From: JANRKG01 sp033763635
GTDB taxonomy: Bacteria; Cyanobacteriota; Cyanobacteriia; GCF-001939115
NCBI GenBank assembly: GCA_033763635.1
Contig: JANRKG010000504.1
Span: forward strand, 1-11,936
Reading direction: 5' to 3'
DNA length: 11,936 nt
Shown here: piece by piece, positions 9,901 to 11,936 of the stretch
Layout: every line of letters begins with the position of its first letter
How positions within the stretch are numbered: the first letter of the stretch is position 1
Translations under genes and position numbers: made by a program
The notes under the pieces: model-generated
Databases searched by the model: none
What the model was told of the DNA's origin: nothing
The model's input: the letters and a program-made list of their open reading frames with translations, nothing else

Positions 9901-10811
9901 GCCGCTTGCTGGAGCGCAATACTGAGCTGAGAAGAAATTTGTCGAAGCAGATCAATTTCTGTATCCTGCCATTGACGAGGGGCACCACAGTGATGAGCAA
10001 TCAGCAATCCCCAGAGTTCATCCCTTTCCATAATTGGCACAACGAGATTGGCTCTCACTTGGAAGTTCGCTAGCAGTTCAATGTGGCATTCGCGAATTCC
10101 TGCTGCGTAAATATCAGATTTTGCTGTCACGAATCCCTGTTTGAACGGTTCAGCATAGGTTCTACCAAAGCAAGGGTCGCAGATTTCGGTGGATAGGATT
10201 GGGGTCCAATCTGCCCCGCAGGATTCAACGACAACAACGCCCTGCCAGTCGGGGAAAAAGCGAAAAACAATCACGCGATCCGTCTGGAGTAGTTGCCGCA
10301 CTTCATCCACAGCGGTTTGCAAAATTTCATGCAAGTCAAGGGACTGTCGGATGCGGAGGGAAATCTCGGCCACGATCTGCTGCTGCTGCTCCTGCTGTTT
10401 CAACTGTTGCTGAAGTTGAAATTGTTGAATGGTATAGGCAACACTCTTACACAGGATGTCCGCTGTGAGTTTCCCTTTCACAAGATAATCTTGAGCGCCA
10501 TTCTTCATCACCTGGGTGGCGATCACCTCATCGCCCTGACCTGTCAGAATGATAATAGGAACGCTCAGCTTCTCCTCCTGCTGGGCTAACAGGTGCAGTA
10601 ACTCCAACCCATCCATGTCAGACAACAAGTAGTCCAGCAGAATTACATCTAGATGGGAGGTGTGATAAATTTCCAGACCCTTGGCGGCTGACTCAGCTTC
10701 TAGAACGTCGAAGGCATGATGGGTGCTTCGCTGTAAATACCGACGGTAGCTGGCACGTTCTTCAGGAGAATCGTCAATCAATAGAACCGTGTACCGCTTT
10801 GGGGACGTCAT
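6951..10811 (-). CDS. Hybrid sensor kinase REC-GAF-PAS-GAF-PAS-PAS-PAS-HisKA-HATPase, candidate cyanobacteriochrome
   Basis: A 1286-residue soluble kinase. I start it at the ATG at 10811 (MTSPKRY, directly before the receiver). A TTG at 10835 would add eight poorly supported residues. Order: REC 6-125 (D13/D14, phospho-acceptor D60, T90, K112); a Gln-rich linker 129-145; GAF1 about 150-305; PAS 328-445; GAF2 450-615; PAS 620-740 and 750-865; a coiled coil 865-895; PAS 895-1015; HisKA with H1041 in VASHDLQEPLRAI; HATPase with N1155, D1203 in DNGIGI and SGTGLGLAI. GAF1 contains DPCF (C214) and, 28 residues later, CH (C242-H243) followed by FQVRANLVVPI and LWGLLIAHHC. These are the motifs of DXCF cyanobacteriochromes, so bilin binding is plausible but unproven. 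GAF2 lacks them. The phospho-histidine motif is of the Cph1 type, matching the overlapping Rcp1-like gene. The last 41 bases encode a short tail after the HATPase fold. Confidence 0.95.
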   Translation of the reverse strand: MTSPKRYTVLLIDDSPEERASYRRYLQRSTHHAFDVLEAESAAKGLEIYHTSHLDVILLDYLLSDMDGLELLHLLAQQEEKLSVPIIILTGQGDEVIATQVMKNGAQDYLVKGKLTADILCKSVAYTIQQFQLQQQLKQQEQQQQIVAEISLRIRQSLDLHEILQTAVDEVRQLLQTDRVIVFRFFPDWQGVVVVESCGADWTPILSTEICDPCFGRTYAEPFKQGFVTAKSDIYAAGIRECHIELLANFQVRANLVVPIMERDELWGLLIAHHCGAPRQWQDTEIDLLRQISSQLSIALQQAALLERLQAELAERKQAEIALREKEQQLQQLSDSMPQFVWISNAQGETEYVNRQWLEYSGLTVEQSRDPQKVAEFFHPEEAQVASEQWAIAQVTQQPLEVEARLKRACDGMYRWFLIRSVPILDEQGQVLRWYGTSTDIHDRKIAQLNEQFLNDLDLRLRQPSNADAMVWEAISRIGEYLNVERCVWHEVSVQEDLAIVTQDWRRDPNISSMVGVTRLSESILPDMITQFHAGQAAVVPDVATHPYTAPFAQNFAERDIRAFVGIPCLYEGRWVAVLAINARTVQEWRPDQVALLQDVVARLWSIIEHTRAAQVLQERERLFSTLAEALPVTIFRFDVNSHCTYINNYWTAMTGRTIDSVMGLGWLEALHPEDRDRLAGAWLEWSQNAQQRGLYQNEGRLVHLNGQDVWYYIRALPEVNDNGETVGYIGVMTDITERKRAEVALRESEERYRTLARNFPNGAVFLFDQDLRYVLAEGQGLAQVGLDRASLEGKTIWEVLDAETCRLLEPLYREALSGHAQTIEIPFGDRFYSIHCLPVFDDQGCVKLGMLMSQDITLQKQAEQVLRTARDELERQVQERTRELQAANVLLAQREREFRTLVENTPDVITRHDRQHRCLYINPACIQSLGMPPEFFVGKKPSELGYPEDLAQFWETSLAAVLSKGEMQIDEFIAMNGNEPRSYQVYVVPEREVDQSIVSVMTIGRDITQLRQAEQSTRTLAEELQRSNQELEQFAYVASHDLQEPLRAITSFTQLLAKEYRAQLDDDADMYIEFIVDGATRMQQLIRDLLTYSRVGRYELQFQPVDCNALLERVKNDLQVAIAENQAIITTDPLPTITADPNQMANLLRNLIGNSLKYRSESDPRIHISARRHRVESTNDLSHSGSSPLTMGSEEWLFSFQDNGIGIEPQYAERIFGIFQRLHTSDEYSGTGLGLAICQKIIERHQGRIWVESQLGQGATFFFTLPLSIKTYNDNSPPINQNPAR

Positions 10812-10877
10812 AGAAACAATGGGGAAACAACACAATTTAACTTTGCGATCGCTACCTTGACTAGTGTTCCGTCAGGA

Positions 10878-10909
10878 AAATTTTGACGGGTCGAAGACCC
10901 GCAAAATTT
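10878..10909. repeat. Strong hairpin inside the MITE-like element
   Basis: AAATTTTG, one bulged A, then CGGGTC form the left arm (10878-10892). The loop is GAA. GACCCG and CAAAATTT form the right arm (10896-10909). That gives 14 base pairs with one bulge. It could stall or end transcription towards the hybrid kinase, though there is no clean run of T after a GC stem on either strand. Confidence 0.65.
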
Positions 10910-10942
10910 AACCCCAATCAATAACCTGAATTTTGGCTACCC

Positions 10943-10959
10943 GTCAATCATTGATTGAC
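10943..10959. repeat. Subterminal palindrome of the MITE-like element
   Basis: GTCAATCA (10943-10950), a single T, then TGATTGAC (10952-10959) form a perfect 8-bp inverted repeat. It partly overlaps the right terminal repeat. Subterminal palindromes like this are often transposase contact sites, which is inference here. Confidence 0.6.
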
Positions 10960-10965
10960 TGAACA

Positions 10966-11121
10966 CTAGTATTCATCAAGCAATTCTGAAATTTTAGCAA
11001 TCAACACATTCGGCTCGCTCTGTTTCGATAAATGCTGCTGATAACCTGATGCCAGGGCTATTTGTCGATTGATGCATCCGCTTAATGAACTGGCGGAAAT
11101 GATGCTGCAATTCCCATACCA
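10966..11121 (-). pseudogene. Decayed C-terminal fragment of a receiver domain
   Basis: Read on the minus strand, the frame between a TGA just upstream of 11121 and the TAG at 10968-10966 encodes 51 residues. Its second half includes INRQIALASGYQQHLSK and EPNVLIAKISELLDEY. This matches the last third of cyanobacterial REC domains attached to hybrid kinases, where the pattern is a DRxxALxxGxQxHLxKPxEPxxL type. The invariant Pro after the Lys is Gln here (HLSKQ). The upstream part, with the phospho-acceptor, is absent or scrambled, and no start codon with a ribosome site is seen. The TAG stop lies in the terminal repeat of the MITE-like element, so the original C-terminus may have been altered by its insertion. 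It was probably once the end of a regulator or hybrid kinase gene. Confidence 0.6.
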
Positions 11122-11267
11122 TCAGCGATCGCTGCCAGGGCAAAACTCTGCCAAAGCAAAGCAATCCCCATCTCCTTGAAATTCAGGGGAGTAATTTCGT
11201 TTCTCTGTGGTCTCTGTTCTCTACATCGGTTGTAAGGGCCTCTATTTATGACTCATCATCAAGGGGG
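11122..11267. other. Spacer after the replication-like gene
   Basis: About 146 bases with no recognisable gene. It includes a low-complexity stretch at 11197-11222 built on TCTCTG (minus strand CAGAGA units) and a HIP1 octamer at 11125-11132. No T-tracted hairpin that could terminate the gene ending at 11268 was found. Confidence 0.45.
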
Positions 11268-11936
11268 TTACGACAAGTCACCCGTTCTTTCACTTGTCGC
11301 ATCCCAGCGTTCCTGCCGTCGGGCTAACACTTCTTGCACCTGTGCCCAGCTTTCCGCATCCACCCAGACCGATCGGATCTGCTGGCGGGTTTTCCTTTTG
11401 GCCTGGGTGACGATGCCCAGTTGTTGCAACATGCGGCGGAAGATCCAGATGTTGTTCGCTATCTCCGGGTCAGGGGGAATGGTAAAGCCAAGCCAGCGTT
11501 TGACATCGGCTGCACATTGACGAGCCAGCTTACCCAATGGCTCCAGGTCTGCATCAGTCCATTCTTTACCAGGAACAAGGAAGGGAACGATGCCCAGTAG
11601 CACCCGTGCCATCCGTTCCGCTTCAGCGGTGGGGATATCCGGCAGCCAAAGGCCCTGCTTCCATGCCGCTTGCTTGGCGATCGCATCAGTGGTTTTCTTC
11701 ACCGCGAGGGCTGGATACATCAGCATCTCCAATTTGGCGAGCTGGCCCCGTTTATTGCCCTTGTCGTCGAATGCCACCAGTTCGGGAGTCACCTCCTCCG
11801 GTGCCACCGCGTAGAAATCGGCAATCCGAGCCTTCTCCAGCGCTCGTTTATCGTCCAGGTTCAAACATTCCTGGCTCTCTAATTCCGCTCGTTCGGTCGC
11901 ACTGAGCACTCTCGCACCCGATCGCAACTGGCATTC
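11268..11936 (-). CDS. C-terminal part of probable CyRepA1/DUF3854-type plasmid replication protein
   Basis: The frame is open from the window edge (11936) to the TAA at 11270-11268, giving 222 residues. The TTG at 11927 is not needed as a start, since the reading frame continues through it, so I take the gene as cut at its N-terminus. Visible text includes LSATERAELESQECLN, DDKRALEKARIADFYAV, VTPELVAFDDKGNKRGQLA and TDADLEPLGKLARQ. From memory, this resembles the region after the helicase core in CyRepA1-family proteins of cyanobacterial plasmids, which combine a primase-like DUF3854 domain with a helicase and are around 1000 residues long. No catalytic motif lies in the visible part, so the call rests on overall resemblance. 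It could instead be a related primase-helicase of a phage or integrated element. Transcription points towards the kinase cluster, about 450 bases away. Confidence 0.5.
   Translation of the reverse strand, partial: ECQLRSGARVLSATERAELESQECLNLDDKRALEKARIADFYAVAPEEVTPELVAFDDKGNKRGQLAKLEMLMYPALAVKKTTDAIAKQAAWKQGLWLPDIPTAEAERMARVLLGIVPFLVPGKEWTDADLEPLGKLARQCAADVKRWLGFTIPPDPEIANNIWIFRRMLQQLGIVTQAKRKTRQQIRSVWVDAESWAQVQEVLARRQERWDATSERTGDLS

Larger units (their letters stand above)
10860..10970. mobile_element. 111-bp MITE-like element with 15-bp terminal inverted repeats
   Basis: The ends are ACTAGTGTTCCGTCA (10860-10874) and the reverse complement of ACTAGTGTTCAGTCA (10956-10970), matching at 14 of 15 positions. 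There is no ORF inside. Internal inverted repeats are extensive: TTGACGGGT (10883-10891) pairs with ACCCGTCAA (10939-10947), and two further hairpins are listed separately. The palindrome CTAG sits at both tips (10861-10864 and 10966-10969), so a TA or CTAG target duplication cannot be told from the element's own ends. Size, ends and lack of coding fit a non-autonomous element moved by a transposase elsewhere in the genome; which family is unknown. It lies 48 bases upstream of the large hybrid kinase and abuts a decayed receiver fragment. Confidence 0.7.

Noticed and set aside
10812..10835. TTG start giving the hybrid kinase eight more residues (MCCFPIVS)
   Set aside because: The ATG at 10811 begins right before the receiver fold, and the extra residues match nothing in REC families. 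No ribosome site favours the TTG.
11085..11172. Short minus-strand ORF starting at an ATG after AAGGAG (MGIALLWQSF...)
   Set aside because: The AAGGAG directly abuts the ATG, leaving no spacing for a ribosome site. It has only about 27 codons and no resemblance to a known family.
11537..11905. 122-residue plus-strand frame
   Set aside because: It is antisense to the replication-like gene, Pro/Arg/Ser-rich, and typical of an opposite-strand shadow.
1..11936. CRISPR array, tRNA or rRNA genes
   Set aside because: No regularly spaced direct repeats and no tRNA- or rRNA-like stretch were seen on either strand.

Overview
The window reads as cyanobacterial DNA. The HIP1 octamer GCGATCGC occurs 13 times by my count, about once per 900 bases. 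The gene content is large multi-PAS/GAF histidine kinases, an Rcp1-type response regulator, and what looks like the end of a CyRepA1-type plasmid replication protein. Every real gene I can support lies on the minus strand, so transcription runs from high to low coordinates.

Layout, in order of transcription. (1) 11936-11268: the C-terminal part of a protein that runs off the right edge. It resembles cyanobacterial plasmid primase-helicase (CyRepA1/DUF3854) proteins. (2) 11267-10812: a non-coding gap. It holds a decayed C-terminal piece of a receiver domain (11121-10966). Next to it is a 111-bp MITE-like element with 15-bp terminal inverted repeats (10860-10970), whose end supplies the stop codon of the receiver remnant. 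(3) 10811-6951: a 1286-residue hybrid kinase, REC-GAF-PAS-GAF-PAS-PAS-PAS-HisKA-HATPase. Its first GAF carries the two cysteine motifs of a DXCF-type cyanobacteriochrome. (4) 6991-6545: an Rcp1/CheY-like single-domain regulator that overlaps the kinase by 41 bases. (5) 6381-4843: a 512-residue REC-PAS-HisKA-HATPase kinase. (6) 4609-1499: a 1036-residue kinase with six PAS domains and a HisKA_2-type core. (7) 1502-1: another REC-PAS-HisKA-HATPase kinase, overlapping the previous gene by ATGA and cut by the left edge.

Together these form a dense phosphorelay cluster: four kinases and four intact receivers, with no DNA-binding or second-messenger output domain in view. The inferred scheme is as follows. 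The first kinase senses light or another GAF/PAS input and phosphorylates the overlapping Rcp1-like protein, and possibly the N-terminal receiver of the next kinase. The HisKA_2 kinase, which has no receiver of its own, feeds the N-terminal receiver of the translationally coupled kinase downstream. Outputs must lie outside the window or act by protein-protein contact. If the replication-protein call is right, the cluster may sit on a plasmid or in a region of plasmid origin.
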